Shown one piece after another: positions 26,882-35,450 of a stretch of DNA of 64,000 bases. The notes beneath the pieces are model-generated. The model made no database searches. It was given only the letters and a program-made list of their open reading frames with translations, and was not told the DNA's origin. Location of the stretch: assembly GCF_014643255.1 (NCBI RefSeq), contig NZ_BMJI01000001.1, positions 545,313 through 609,312 on the forward strand, written 5' to 3'. Positions within the stretch are counted from its first letter, which is position 1, and every line of letters starts with the position of its first letter. This stretch comes from Tersicoccus solisilvae. GTDB taxonomy: Bacteria > Actinomycetota > Actinomycetes > Actinomycetales > Micrococcaceae. A program made the position numbers and the translations under genes.

Positions 26882-28017
26882 GGGCGGTCCACTTCGGCGC
26901 GGGCAACATCGGCCGCGGCTTCGTCGGGCTGCTGCTGCACAACGCCGGGTACGAGCTCGTGTTCGCCGACGTCGCGGCGCCTCTGATCGACGCGCTCGAC
27001 GCCACGCCGAGCTACCGGGTGCACGAGGTCGGCGAGGAGTCCGCGACCCACACGGTCGACGGCTACTCCGCCCTCAACTCGGGCACCAACGAAGCCGGCG
27101 TCGTCGAGCAGATCGCGGGGGCGGACGTCGTCACCACCGCCGTCGGGCCGAACATCCTCAAGTTCGTGGCCCCGGTGATCGCCGCCGGCATCGCCGCCCG
27201 CAGCGCCGACGCGCCGCGGGTGGCGGTGATGGCGTGCGAGAACGCGATCAACGCGACCGACATCCTCGCCGCCGAGATCCGGAAGAACTACACCGGGGAC
27301 GACCTGGATGCCCGCGCGATCTTCGCGAACACCGCGGTCGACCGGATCGTGCCCGCCCAGGATCCGGACGCCGGCCTGGACGTGACGGTGGAGACCTTCT
27401 TCGAGTGGGCCATCGACCGCACGCCGTTCGGTGGCGAGGAGCCGGAGATCCCCGGGGTCACCTGGGTCGACGACCTCGCGCCGTACATCGAGCGGAAGCT
27501 GTTCACGGTCAACACCGGGCACGCGACGAGCGCCTACTTCGGCTACGCGGCCGGGGTGCACAAGATCTCGGACGCCCTCGCCGACCCGACCATCCGGGAC
27601 TCGGTGAACGCCGTGCTGCAGGAGACCAAGGCGCTGCTCGTGGCCAAGCACGGGTTCAGCGAGGACCAGCAGCAGGCCTACGTCGAGAAGATCCTGGGCC
27701 GGTTCGCCAACCCGCACCTGCCGGACACGGTGGAGCGGGTCGGGCGGGCGCCCCTGCGCAAGCTGAGCCGGCACGAGCGGTTCGTCGGGCCGGCGGCCGA
27801 GGCAGCCGAGCGCGGCCTCTCGACGGCGGCGCTGGAGGCGGCGATGGCCGCGGCCCTGCGGTTCGACGTTCCCGAGGACGCCGAGGCCGTTCAGCTGCAG
27901 CAGCTGCTCTCGTCCGCGACGGCCGAGGACGTCGTCGCGCAGGTCACCGGTCTGACGCCCGAGGACGCCCTGTACGAGCGGGTCGCCTCGCTTGTCCGGG
28001 ACCGCCAGGCCCGATAG
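26878..28017 (+). CDS. mtlD: Mannitol-1-phosphate 5-dehydrogenase
   Basis: 379-residue NAD-dependent polyol-specific long-chain dehydrogenase that converts mannitol-1-phosphate to fructose-6-phosphate. The N-terminal Rossmann motif [14 protein letters not shown] is diagnostic of MtlD. The catalytic lysine motif is in [20 protein letters not shown]. The GTG at 26878 overlaps the mtlA stop (GTGA), so translation is coupled. It shares an operon with mtlA and ptsH. Confidence 0.96.
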   Translation: MRAVHFGAGNIGRGFVGLLLHNAGYELVFADVAAPLIDALDATPSYRVHEVGEESATHTVDGYSALNSGTNEAGVVEQIAGADVVTTAVGPNILKFVAPVIAAGIAARSADAPRVAVMACENAINATDILAAEIRKNYTGDDLDARAIFANTAVDRIVPAQDPDAGLDVTVETFFEWAIDRTPFGGEEPEIPGVTWVDDLAPYIERKLFTVNTGHATSAYFGYAAGVHKISDALADPTIRDSVNAVLQETKALLVAKHGFSEDQQQAYVEKILGRFANPHLPDTVERVGRAPLRKLSRHERFVGPAAEAAERGLSTAALEAAMAAALRFDVPEDAEAVQLQQLLSSATAEDVVAQVTGLTPEDALYERVASLVRDRQAR

Positions 28018-28069
28018 TTTCGAACCAGTCCCACCACGTACGACGTCAATTCGACCACGGAGGTAGACC

Positions 28070-28339
28070 ATGCCCGAGCGTTCCGTCAAGATCGCCAGCT
28101 CGTCCGGACTGCACGCCCGTCCTGCCGCGATCTTCGCGCAGGCCGCCGGTGAGCAGCCGGCGGAAGTGACCATCGAGAAGGCCGGCGTCGAGGCGGTGCC
28201 TGCGGCCAGCATCCTCTCCCTGATGACCCTCGGGGCCGAGCACGGCGAGGAGGTCACGCTCCGCGCGGAGGGTGACGGTGCCGAGGAGTCGCTGGACGCG
28301 CTCGTCGCCCTGCTGAGCCGGGACCTCGACGCCGAGTAG
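28070..28339 (+). CDS. ptsH: Phosphocarrier protein HPr
   Basis: 89-residue HPr. The phosphorylated histidine is His15 in SSGLHARPAA, and the second conserved region reads AASILSLMTLGAEHGEEV, with a serine at 47 in the position of regulatory Ser46. It transfers phosphate from enzyme I to the EIIA domain of MtlA. It lies 52 nt after mtlD, probably the same operon, and is convergent with ptsI. A strong hairpin follows the stop codon. Confidence 0.97.
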   Translation: MPERSVKIASSSGLHARPAAIFAQAAGEQPAEVTIEKAGVEAVPAASILSLMTLGAEHGEEVTLRAEGDGAEESLDALVALLSRDLDAE

Positions 28340-28354
28340 TCCACTGCACGAACG

Positions 28355-28390
28355 CGCATGGCCGGTACCCCGCGGGGTGCCGGCCATGCG
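28355..28390 (+). terminator. Hairpin terminator after ptsH
   Basis: CGCATGGCCGG (28355-28365) pairs perfectly with CCGGCCATGCG (28380-28390), and the inner TACCCC/GGGGTG bases extend the stem. It starts 16 nt after the ptsH stop. There is no U-tract, which is usual in high-GC actinobacteria. Confidence 0.7.
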
Positions 28391-28420
28391 GCGTCTGGGG
28401 AGCTTTGCTTCGGTCCTGCC

Positions 28421-28504
28421 GCACCTGGTCCCGGACATCCACCAGGTTGCTCGGGCTGGAGCGCTCCAGCCCGAACAAGCCGGGTGATGCGTGGGACAGG
28501 GTGC
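28421..28504. repeat. 84-bp imperfect palindrome between ptsH and ptsI
   Basis: Two 42-nt arms (28421-28462 and 28463-28504) meet with no loop and match at 32 of 42 positions without any gap. The central 24 bp, TCGGGCTGGAGC and its complement, are perfect. It lies between convergent genes, so it may be a bidirectional terminator, but it is much longer than a normal terminator and separate from the ptsH hairpin. It creates spurious coding-like frames on both strands with the same LERSSP peptide. Confidence 0.65.
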
Positions 28505-28541
28505 GAGCCGGAGTCGGCAGACAGCGGGCTGCGCGGTGGTC

Positions 28542-30281
28542 CTACAGGCCCAGTTCCTCCAGCAGCGGGATCTCCGCCCGCACCCCGGCCTTCGCCTCGG
28601 CGGCGGACGGGGCGTCGAGCGCGATCCGGGCGATCCGGCGGGCATCCTCCTTCGTCACCGAGGCGAGGATCTCCGCGACGTTCGCCAGGCTGCGCGGCGT
28701 CATCGACAGGGTGCTCACACCGAGGCCGACGAGGACGACGGCCAGGGCCGGGTCGCCCGCGGCTTCCCCGCAGACGCCGATCGGCCGCACCGGGTCGCCC
28801 CGATGGTCGGCGTCGACGGTGGCGGGGTCCACCTCGACGTGCGAACCCGCCACGGTGGCGCCGTCGACCGACGCCTTGACGAGTGCCAGAAGCCCGGGCT
28901 GCCATGGGTCGTTCAGCTCGGCGAGCGAACCGAGCTGCCGATCGGCCGCCATCGTGTACTGGGTCAGGTCGTTGGTGCCGATGCTGGCGAAGGTGGCGTC
29001 CGTCAGCAGCCTGTCGGCGGTCAGCGCCGCGGCCGGGATCTCGATCATGATGCCGGGCCGCTTGATGCCCGCGTCGGTGCACTGCTTCGCGAAATCGGCG
29101 GACTCGGCGGCGGTGGCAATCATGGGCGCCATCACCCACACGTCGGCCTCGCTGGCGTCCGCGGCCCGCGCGATCGCCGTCAGCTGGTTGGTCAGCACGT
29201 CGGGGTAGTGCCAGGACGTGCGGTAGCCACGCACGCCCAGGGCGGGGTTCGGCTCGGTGTCGTCGGTGACGAACGGCAGAGGCTTGTCCGCGCCGGCGTC
29301 GAGCGTGCGGATGACGACCTTCTTGCCCGGGAACTCCGCGAAGACGTCCGCGTACTGCTTGACCTGCACGTCCACGGGCGGCTCGTCCGCCTGGTCGAGG
29401 AAGAGGAACTCGGTGCGGAACAGCCCGACGCCCTCGGCGTTCGCGGCCGCCGCCTTCTTCGCGTCCTTCGCATTGCCGATGTTCGCCAGCAGCGGCACGG
29501 AGAATCCGTCCGCCAGTTTCCCGACGCCGTTGAACACGCTCGGATTGGCGGCGCGCTCGGCCCAGGTGGCCGCGTACTGGCGCTCGGTGTCCCCGACCTC
29601 GAGGGTCACCGTGCCGGCGGCGCCGTCGACGAAGACCTCGGCGCCCTCGGCGATCTGGTCCGCACCATGGGCGGCGACGATGGCGGGCAGGCCCAGCTGC
29701 CGGGCGAGGATGGCCGTGTGGGACTGCGGGCCGCCCTCGCTGGTCACCAGCGCCTGCACCAGGGCCGGATCGAGGGTAGCGGTGTCCGCGGGGGCCAGGT
29801 CGACGGCCACGAGCACGAACGGGGTGGTGGAGGTCGGCACGCCCGGGGGCTGCTCGCCACGCAGCTCCGCGACGATGCGGTTGCGGACGTCGTAGATGTC
29901 GTTGGCGCGCTCGGCCATGTACCCGCCGAGACTCTTGAGCATGTCGGCGACCTTCTCGGCGGCGTCCCAGACGGCGCGCGCGGGGCTGGAGCCGGCGTCC
30001 GTGACGCGCTTGGCGGCGTCCTTCGTCAGGGCCGGGTCGGCCGCCATCATCGCCGTCGCCTCGAGCACCTTCTTCGAGTCCCCGGTCGCGGCGGCGGCGC
30101 GCTCCTGCAGCTTCGCCTTCACGACGCCGGCGGCCTCCTTGATCCGCGCGGCCTCGGCGGCGGCGTCCGCGCCGTCCGCCAGCCGCTCGCCCTCGGGCGG
30201 TGCGGACACGGGCGGTGCCATCTTCAGCACGGTCCCGACCACTCGTCCGGCACTGACTCCGACCCCGGACACCTGATTCAT
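28542..30281 (-). CDS. ptsI: PTS enzyme I (PEP-protein phosphotransferase)
   Basis: 579-residue enzyme I that takes phosphate from phosphoenolpyruvate and passes it to HPr. The active histidine is in GGPQSHTAILAR (His188). The C-terminal PEP-binding barrel shows GVGLFRTEFLFL, DAGADKPLPF, GIMIEIPAAALTAD, FASIGTNDLTQY and GVCGEAAGDP. The length is normal (about 570). It is convergent with ptsH rather than co-transcribed, and it diverges from paaA across a 199-bp gap. Confidence 0.96.
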   Translation of the reverse strand: MNQVSGVGVSAGRVVGTVLKMAPPVSAPPEGERLADGADAAAEAARIKEAAGVVKAKLQERAAAATGDSKKVLEATAMMAADPALTKDAAKRVTDAGSSPARAVWDAAEKVADMLKSLGGYMAERANDIYDVRNRIVAELRGEQPPGVPTSTTPFVLVAVDLAPADTATLDPALVQALVTSEGGPQSHTAILARQLGLPAIVAAHGADQIAEGAEVFVDGAAGTVTLEVGDTERQYAATWAERAANPSVFNGVGKLADGFSVPLLANIGNAKDAKKAAAANAEGVGLFRTEFLFLDQADEPPVDVQVKQYADVFAEFPGKKVVIRTLDAGADKPLPFVTDDTEPNPALGVRGYRTSWHYPDVLTNQLTAIARAADASEADVWVMAPMIATAAESADFAKQCTDAGIKRPGIMIEIPAAALTADRLLTDATFASIGTNDLTQYTMAADRQLGSLAELNDPWQPGLLALVKASVDGATVAGSHVEVDPATVDADHRGDPVRPIGVCGEAAGDPALAVVLVGLGVSTLSMTPRSLANVAEILASVTKEDARRIARIALDAPSAAEAKAGVRAEIPLLEELGL

Positions 30282-30380
30282 GAGAGTCCCTCCGCGCTGG
30301 CTGGCATGGTGCGTTCATCCTAGACGGGCGGCACGTCCGGACACACGTCGGGTCGAGGGGCTGCCGGCGCCCCGGGCGTC

Positions 30381-30409
30381 TTGACGGTGCCTCACGTCAC
30401 GCATATCCT
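30381..30409 (+). promoter_or_regulatory. paaABCDE promoter
   Basis: TTGACG (30381-30386), a 17-bp spacer and TATCCT (30404-30409). The PaaR-type operator begins at 30408, so a bound repressor would cover the transcription start. Confidence 0.6.
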
Positions 30410-30426
30410 GAACGAACGGTCGGTAA
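30408..30426. promoter_or_regulatory. PaaR-type operator, paaA promoter
   Basis: CTGAACGAACGGTCGGTAA. It is identical to the site at 14633-14651 except at one position and related to 23783-23806. It overlaps the end of the paaA -10 box. Confidence 0.68.
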
Positions 30427-30480
30427 TTCGATTCGGCACCACCGACCGCCCGACCCGCCGACAACCACGAGGTGATGAAC

Positions 30481-31485
30481 ATGGCTGCCACGGCAGATCA
30501 GACGCTCCGCGCCGTCGCCAGCGACGAGACCGCCGTCGACGGCGAGGGCCAGGCGGCATTCGACCGCATCATCGAGCAGGACTCACGGATCGAACCGCGG
30601 GACTGGATGCCGGACAAGTACCGCAAGAGCCTGACCCGCCAGATCTCCCAGCACGCGCACTCCGAGATCATCGGCATGCAGCCGGAGGGCAACTGGATCA
30701 CCCGCGCCCCCTCCCTCAAGCGCAAGGCCATCCTGATGGCGAAGGTGCAGGACGAGGCCGGCCACGGGCTCTACCTCTACTCGGCCGCCGAGACCCTGGG
30801 CACCACGCGCGACGAGATGATGCAGCAGCTGATCGACGGCAAGGCCAAGTACTCCTCGATCTTCAACTACCCGGCCCGCACCTGGGCGGACATGGGCGCG
30901 ATCGGCTGGCTGGTCGACGGCGCCGCGATCTGCAACCAGGTGCCGCTGTGCCGCGCCTCCTACGGCCCGTACGGTCGCGCCATGGTGCGCATCTGCAAGG
31001 AGGAGTCCTTCCACCAGCGGCAGGGCTTCGAGATCCTGCTCGAGCTGTCCAACGGCACCCCGGCGCAGAAGCAGATGGCGCAGGACGCCGTCGACCGCAC
31101 CTACGCCCCGGCCCTGATGATGTTCGGCCCGCCGGACGGCGACTCCCCGAACTCGGTGCAGTCCATGAAGTGGAACGTCAAGCGGTTCAGCAACGACGAG
31201 CTGCGGCAGCGCTTCGTCGACATGATCGTGCCGCAGGCCGAGGTGCTGGGCCTGACCCTGCCCGACCCGGACCTGAAGTGGAACGAGGAGCGCGGCCACT
31301 ACGACTTCGGCGAACTCGACTGGGACGAGTTCAAGGAGGTGCTCGCCGGGCGCGGGCCCTGCAACACCCAGCGCCTCGAACGCCGTCGTGCCGCCCACGA
31401 GGACGGCGCCTGGGTGCGGGAGGCCGCGAAGGCCTACGCCGCCCGGACCGCCGGCCGCCAGTCGACCGAGCTGATCGGAGCCTGA
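30481..31485 (+). CDS. paaA: Phenylacetyl-CoA epoxidase subunit PaaA
   Basis: 334-residue catalytic subunit of the di-iron ring 1,2-phenylacetyl-CoA epoxidase. The di-iron ligands are in [15 protein letters not shown] and [14 protein letters not shown] (two ExxH-type motifs). [21 protein letters not shown] is a typical early signature. Of three in-frame starts (GTG 30472, ATG 30475, ATG 30481) the last is chosen because GAGGTG is spaced 6 nt before it. It is the first gene of paaABCDE, two nucleotides before paaB. Confidence 0.97.
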   Translation: MAATADQTLRAVASDETAVDGEGQAAFDRIIEQDSRIEPRDWMPDKYRKSLTRQISQHAHSEIIGMQPEGNWITRAPSLKRKAILMAKVQDEAGHGLYLYSAAETLGTTRDEMMQQLIDGKAKYSSIFNYPARTWADMGAIGWLVDGAAICNQVPLCRASYGPYGRAMVRICKEESFHQRQGFEILLELSNGTPAQKQMAQDAVDRTYAPALMMFGPPDGDSPNSVQSMKWNVKRFSNDELRQRFVDMIVPQAEVLGLTLPDPDLKWNEERGHYDFGELDWDEFKEVLAGRGPCNTQRLERRRAAHEDGAWVREAAKAYAARTAGRQSTELIGA

Positions 31486-31487
31486 GC

Positions 31488-31802
31488 ATGTCGCAGCCGA
31501 ACAGCGCCGACGAGCAGGACGCCCGCGAGTGGCCCCTCTGGGAGGTCTTCGTCCGCCCGTCCCGGGGCCTGTCCCACGTCCACGCCGGTTCCCTGCACGC
31601 GCCGGACGCCACCATGGCGGTCCGCAACGGCCGTGACCTGTACACCCGCCGCAACGAGGGCACGTCCGTGTGGGTCGTCCCCGCGGACGCGATCACCGCG
31701 TCGGACCCGGACGCCAAGGGCGCGTTCTTCGAGTCCGCCGCCGGCAAGGCCTACCGGCACGCCACCTACTACACGCGCAGCGAGGGTGTGAAGCACCTCT
31801 GA
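31488..31802 (+). CDS. paaB: Phenylacetyl-CoA epoxidase subunit PaaB
   Basis: 104-residue PaaB. The motif [25 protein letters not shown] is diagnostic, as is [21 protein letters not shown] sequence in the middle. PaaB is a small structural subunit that bridges the PaaAC heterodimers of the epoxidase. It starts 2 nt after the paaA stop. Confidence 0.96.
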   Translation: MSQPNSADEQDAREWPLWEVFVRPSRGLSHVHAGSLHAPDATMAVRNGRDLYTRRNEGTSVWVVPADAITASDPDAKGAFFESAAGKAYRHATYYTRSEGVKHL

Positions 31803-31859
31803 CGCCGGGCTCCCGCCCCCGTCGAGCCCGCACCCGTTCCGCCGACCCCGAGGAATCCC

Positions 31860-32678
31860 ATGTCGAACGACTCCGCCACCCGGATCTCCGTCGGTGACGC
31901 CCTCACTCCCGAGGACATCGCCGCCTCCGGTGCCACCGCGTCCGAGCCCGTCGCGCAGTACGCGCTGCGCCTCGGCGACGACGCCCTGATCCTCGCCCAG
32001 CGTCTGGGCTGGTGGATCTCGCGGGCACCCGAGCTCGAGGAGGACATGGCGCTGGCCAACATCGCCCTCGACCAGATCGGCCACGCCCGCTCCTTCCTCA
32101 CCTACGCGGGCACCGCGTGGGGCAAGACGGAGGACGAGCTCGCCTACTTCCGCGACGAGGAGGAGTTCCGGGCCGCGTGGATCGTGGCGCTGGAGAACGG
32201 CGACTTCGGGCAGACCATCGCCCGGCAGCTCGTCGTCGCCTGCTACCAGCACGGCCTGTACACGCGGCTCTCCGCCTCGACCGACGCCACGCTGGCCGCC
32301 ATCGCGGCCAAGGCGCTCAAGGAGGTCGACTACCACCGCGACCACGCGGCCCAGTGGGTGCTACGGCTGGCCCTTGGCACGGAGGAGTCCCGGCGCCGGC
32401 TCGAGCACGGGCTGAGCGTCGTGTGGCCGTACGTGGACGAGCTCTTCGAGGACGACGAGCTGATCGACCAGCTCGACGGCGTCGCCGTCCGCCCCTCCCA
32501 GCTGCGCGCCGGCTTCGACGCCGACGTCGCCGCCGTGTTCGACGAAGCGGACCTGACCGTGCCGGACGTGCAGCCCAGCAGCACCGGCGGCCGGCGCGGC
32601 GAGCCGCACGAGCAGCTCGGCTACATCCTGGCCGAGATGCAGTCGCTGGCCCGCAAGCACCCGGGAGCCACCTGGTGA
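31860..32678 (+). CDS. paaC: Phenylacetyl-CoA epoxidase subunit PaaC
   Basis: 272-residue PaaC, the structural partner of PaaA with a ferritin-like fold. Conserved segments: LGDDALILAQRLGWWISRAPELEED, IALDQIGHARSFLTYAG and ALKEVDYHRDHAAQW. A non-coding 57-nt gap precedes it within the operon. Its stop overlaps the paaD GTG start. Confidence 0.96.
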   Translation: MSNDSATRISVGDALTPEDIAASGATASEPVAQYALRLGDDALILAQRLGWWISRAPELEEDMALANIALDQIGHARSFLTYAGTAWGKTEDELAYFRDEEEFRAAWIVALENGDFGQTIARQLVVACYQHGLYTRLSASTDATLAAIAAKALKEVDYHRDHAAQWVLRLALGTEESRRRLEHGLSVVWPYVDELFEDDELIDQLDGVAVRPSQLRAGFDADVAAVFDEADLTVPDVQPSSTGGRRGEPHEQLGYILAEMQSLARKHPGATW

Positions 32679-33208
32679 GCGCCCCGACGATCGATCGCGA
32701 CACCATGAGCACCGACGCGGACCGCCGGGTCTGGGAGATCGCCGCCACCGTGTGCGACCCCGAGATCCCGGTGCTGACCATCGAGGACCTCGGCATCCTC
32801 CGGGACGCCGCGATGGTCCCGGCCACCGGCGACGAGGCCACCGCCCGGGTCACCATCACCCCGACCTACTCCGGCTGCCCCGCGATGGACACCATCCGCG
32901 ACGACCTGGTCACCGCGCTCACCGCGCACGGCTACCGGAACGTCCAGGTCGACTTCTCCCTCAGCCCGGCCTGGACCACCGACTGGATGACCGAGGACGG
33001 CAAGGCCAAGCTCACCGAGTACGGCATCGCCCCGCCCACCGGTCGCGCCGCCGCGGCCGGTCCCATCCGCGTGGCGCTGAGCGTGAAGTGCCCGCGCTGC
33101 TCCTCGCTGCGGACCCGGGAGATCACCCGCTTCGGCTCGACCTCCTGCAAGGCCCTCTACGTCTGCAACGACTGCCAGGAACCCTTCGACTACTTCAAGG
33201 TGCTCTAG
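32675..33208 (+). CDS. paaD: Phenylacetyl-CoA epoxidase assembly protein PaaD
   Basis: 177-residue PaaD. A MIP18/DUF59 domain begins VWEIAATVCDPEIPVLTIEDLGI and includes TPTYSGCPAMDTI. A C-terminal cysteine-rich finger, CPRCSS followed by CNDC, ends PFDYFKVL. PaaD is thought to mature the iron-sulfur cluster of PaaE. The GTG at 32675 overlaps the paaC stop (GTGA); an ATG ten codons downstream is an alternative. The paaE ATG follows its stop directly. Confidence 0.94.
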   Translation: MSAPTIDRDTMSTDADRRVWEIAATVCDPEIPVLTIEDLGILRDAAMVPATGDEATARVTITPTYSGCPAMDTIRDDLVTALTAHGYRNVQVDFSLSPAWTTDWMTEDGKAKLTEYGIAPPTGRAAAAGPIRVALSVKCPRCSSLRTREITRFGSTSCKALYVCNDCQEPFDYFKVL

Positions 33209-34390
33209 ATGACGGCGACGACCGAGAATGCCCCGGCGAGAAAGCGTGCCTCCTTCCACCCGCTGACCGTCAGCGCCGTCCGGCCCCTGACCGCCGACGC
33301 CGTCGAGGTCACCTTCGCCGTGCCGGCGGACCTGGCGGCTCAGTACGACTACCTGCCCGGCCAGTACGTGGCCCTGCGCGCCGACATCGACGGCCGCGAG
33401 GTGCGGCGCAGCTACTCGATCTGCGCGGAGCCGGCCACGTTCGACGACGGCAGCTCCCGGATCACGGTCGGGATCAAGCGGGACCTCGGCGGCGTGTTCT
33501 CCACCTGGGCCACCAGCGAGCTGGCGGCCGGCGACACCGTCGAGGTGATGAGCCCGCAGGGCGCCTTCATCTCCCAGCACGCCCTCACCGGCCTGAACGA
33601 CCCCGACGCCATCGGGGACGAGGTGGCCGCGGCCGGCCGTGCCGGCTACGTGGGGATCGCCGCCGGCTCCGGCATCACGCCCGTCATCGCCATCGCCCGG
33701 GCCGTCCTCAAGCGGAACCCGCAGGCGAGCTTCGACCTGGTCTACGCCAACCGCGCGGCGGCGGACGTGATGTTCCTCGAGGAGCTCGCCGACCTGAAGG
33801 ACCGGTACCCCACCCGGCTCGCGCTGCATCACGTGCTCTCCCGCGAGCAGCGGATCTCCCCGCTGCTGACCGGCCGCATCGACGCCGAGAAGCTGACCAC
33901 CATCGTCGACTCCGTGGTCCGCACCCCGCTGGTCGACGAGTGGTTCCTGTGCGGCCCGTTCGACCTCGTCCAGCTCGCCCGGGACACCCTCGCCGAGCGC
34001 GGCGTGCCCGCCGAGAAGATCCGGTTCGAGCTGTTCACCACCGGCCGGCCCGAGGGCGCTCCCGAGGGCAACGCCGGCCGGCCCGTGGTCGAGGACCCGG
34101 AAGGGGAGAACTACGAGATCGAGTTCAATCTCGACGGCCTGCACGGCTCGGTGAAGAGCCCGCGCAGCGCGCGGGAGACGATCCTCAACGCCGCCCTGCG
34201 GGTGCGCGGCGACGTGCCGTTCGCGTGCGCGGGCGGGGTCTGCGGAACGTGCCGGGCGAAGGTCGTCTCCGGCACCGTGGACATGGACGAGAACTACGCG
34301 CTCGAGGCCGACGAGGTGGAACGCGGGTACGTGCTCACCTGCCAGTCCCGGCCCACCTCGGACACCGTCACCGTCGACTACGACGCCTGA
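33209..34390 (+). CDS. paaE: Phenylacetyl-CoA epoxidase reductase subunit PaaE
   Basis: 393-residue reductase that passes electrons from NAD(P)H to PaaA. FAD domain: YLPGQYVALRA, RRSYSICAEP. NAD domain: GYVGIAAGSGITPVIAIA and EWFLCGPFDLV. C-terminal plant-type [2Fe-2S] domain: FACAGGVCGTCRAKV (Cys340, 345, 348), with the fourth cysteine in VLTCQSRP. It begins immediately after the paaD stop. Confidence 0.96.
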   Translation: MTATTENAPARKRASFHPLTVSAVRPLTADAVEVTFAVPADLAAQYDYLPGQYVALRADIDGREVRRSYSICAEPATFDDGSSRITVGIKRDLGGVFSTWATSELAAGDTVEVMSPQGAFISQHALTGLNDPDAIGDEVAAAGRAGYVGIAAGSGITPVIAIARAVLKRNPQASFDLVYANRAAADVMFLEELADLKDRYPTRLALHHVLSREQRISPLLTGRIDAEKLTTIVDSVVRTPLVDEWFLCGPFDLVQLARDTLAERGVPAEKIRFELFTTGRPEGAPEGNAGRPVVEDPEGENYEIEFNLDGLHGSVKSPRSARETILNAALRVRGDVPFACAGGVCGTCRAKVVSGTVDMDENYALEADEVERGYVLTCQSRPTSDTVTVDYDA

Positions 34391-34412
34391 GCCGGCACCC
34401 GCCCCACCCGGG

Positions 34413-34481
34413 CCAGCTCGTCAATAGATGTTCACCGGAGGGCCTCAGCGGCCCCGGATGGAGCATCTATTGACGACCTGG
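34413..34481. repeat. 69-bp imperfect palindrome downstream of paaE
   Basis: Outer arms 34413-34430 and 34464-34481 match at 17 of 18 positions (core CGTCAATAGATG / CATCTATTGACG), with a GGCC-rich partly paired centre. The arms are notably more AT-rich than the locus. It lies between paaE and the paaG-like gene and could act as an operon-internal terminator or processing hairpin, or be a mobile palindrome. Confidence 0.65.
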
Positions 34482-34525
34482 CGCCCTACCTCGCCGCCAT
34501 CCCTTCGACCCGCAGGAGTGTGCCC

Positions 34526-35293
34526 GTGATCGAGCTGACCATCGCGAATGACGTCGCCGAGGTGGTGCTGAACGCGCCGCAGAAGATGAATGCCCTGGAC
34601 GCGGCGGCGCTGGAGGACCTGCGCCAGGCCTACGCCGAGGCCGCCGACGCGAACGTGCGCGCCCTGCTGCTGCGCGGCGAGGGCCGCGGCTTCTGCGCCG
34701 GCCGGGACATCTCCAGTGTCGACCCCGCGACCGACGACGCGCATGGCTTCCTGGCGGACACCGTCACCCCGGTGCTGAAGGCGATGAGCGCGTTCCCGGC
34801 ACCCACATTCGCCGCCGTGCAGGGGCCGGCGCTCGGCGTCGGGCTCGGCCTGCTGGTGGCGACCGACGTGGTCTACGTCGCCGAGACCGCGAAGATCGGC
34901 TCGCCGTTCGCCAATCTCGGCGCCACCCTCGACTCGGGGGGCCACTGGCTGTTCACCGAGCGGCTCGGCGCCCACCGCACCCTGGACCTCATCTACACGG
35001 CCGAGCTGATCAGCGGCGCCGAGGCCGTCGCTTCCGGCCTGTTCAGCCGCGCGCTGCCCGCCGAGGAGCTGCTGGGGACCACTCGCGGCATCGTCGCGAA
35101 GGTCGCCACCGGGGCCACCGGCGCGTTCCGGGCCTCCAAGGCGCTGGTGGCGCAGATCCGCGACGAGCGGCTCGGCCTGTGGGATTCCATCACCGCGGAG
35201 AACCGGGCGCAGGGCGACCTGTGCGGCACCGCCGACTACGCGGAGGGCTTCGCCGCCTTCCAGCAGAAGCGCACCCCCGTCTTCCACGGCTGA
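34526..35293 (+). CDS. paaG: Enoyl-CoA hydratase/isomerase, PaaG-like
   Basis: 255-residue crotonase-fold enzyme. The oxyanion-hole region reads GRGFCAGRDISSVDP and GPALGVGLGLLVATDVV. The two catalytic glutamates of true enoyl-CoA hydratases are absent. Instead an aspartate lies in ANLGATLDSGGHW, as in PaaG, the isomerase converting 1,2-epoxyphenylacetyl-CoA to oxepin-CoA. The C-terminus DYAEGFAAFQQKRTPVFHG also resembles PaaG. The start is probably GTG 34526, spaced 7 nt from AGGAG; GTG 34520 is also in frame. It follows paaABCDE on the same strand, after a palindrome. Confidence 0.82.
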   Translation: MIELTIANDVAEVVLNAPQKMNALDAAALEDLRQAYAEAADANVRALLLRGEGRGFCAGRDISSVDPATDDAHGFLADTVTPVLKAMSAFPAPTFAAVQGPALGVGLGLLVATDVVYVAETAKIGSPFANLGATLDSGGHWLFTERLGAHRTLDLIYTAELISGAEAVASGLFSRALPAEELLGTTRGIVAKVATGATGAFRASKALVAQIRDERLGLWDSITAENRAQGDLCGTADYAEGFAAFQQKRTPVFHG

Positions 35294-35450
35294 CGGCTGC
35301 GGCGACATCGTCGCACGTCAGTGGGCAGAGTGCACCGCTTTCGCTACCCTCCGAGCAGGGATGGGCGGAAACGAATCTGCTGCTGGCCGTCGTGTTGGTG
35401 TCCATGATCGGGGACAGTGGTCTTCACGATCGGCAACGCGAGGAGACGGC

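Noticed and set aside
28254..28500. Coding-like frames on both strands downstream of ptsH
   Set aside because: Both contain the same LERSSP peptide, which is simply the product of the 84-bp palindrome read in each direction.
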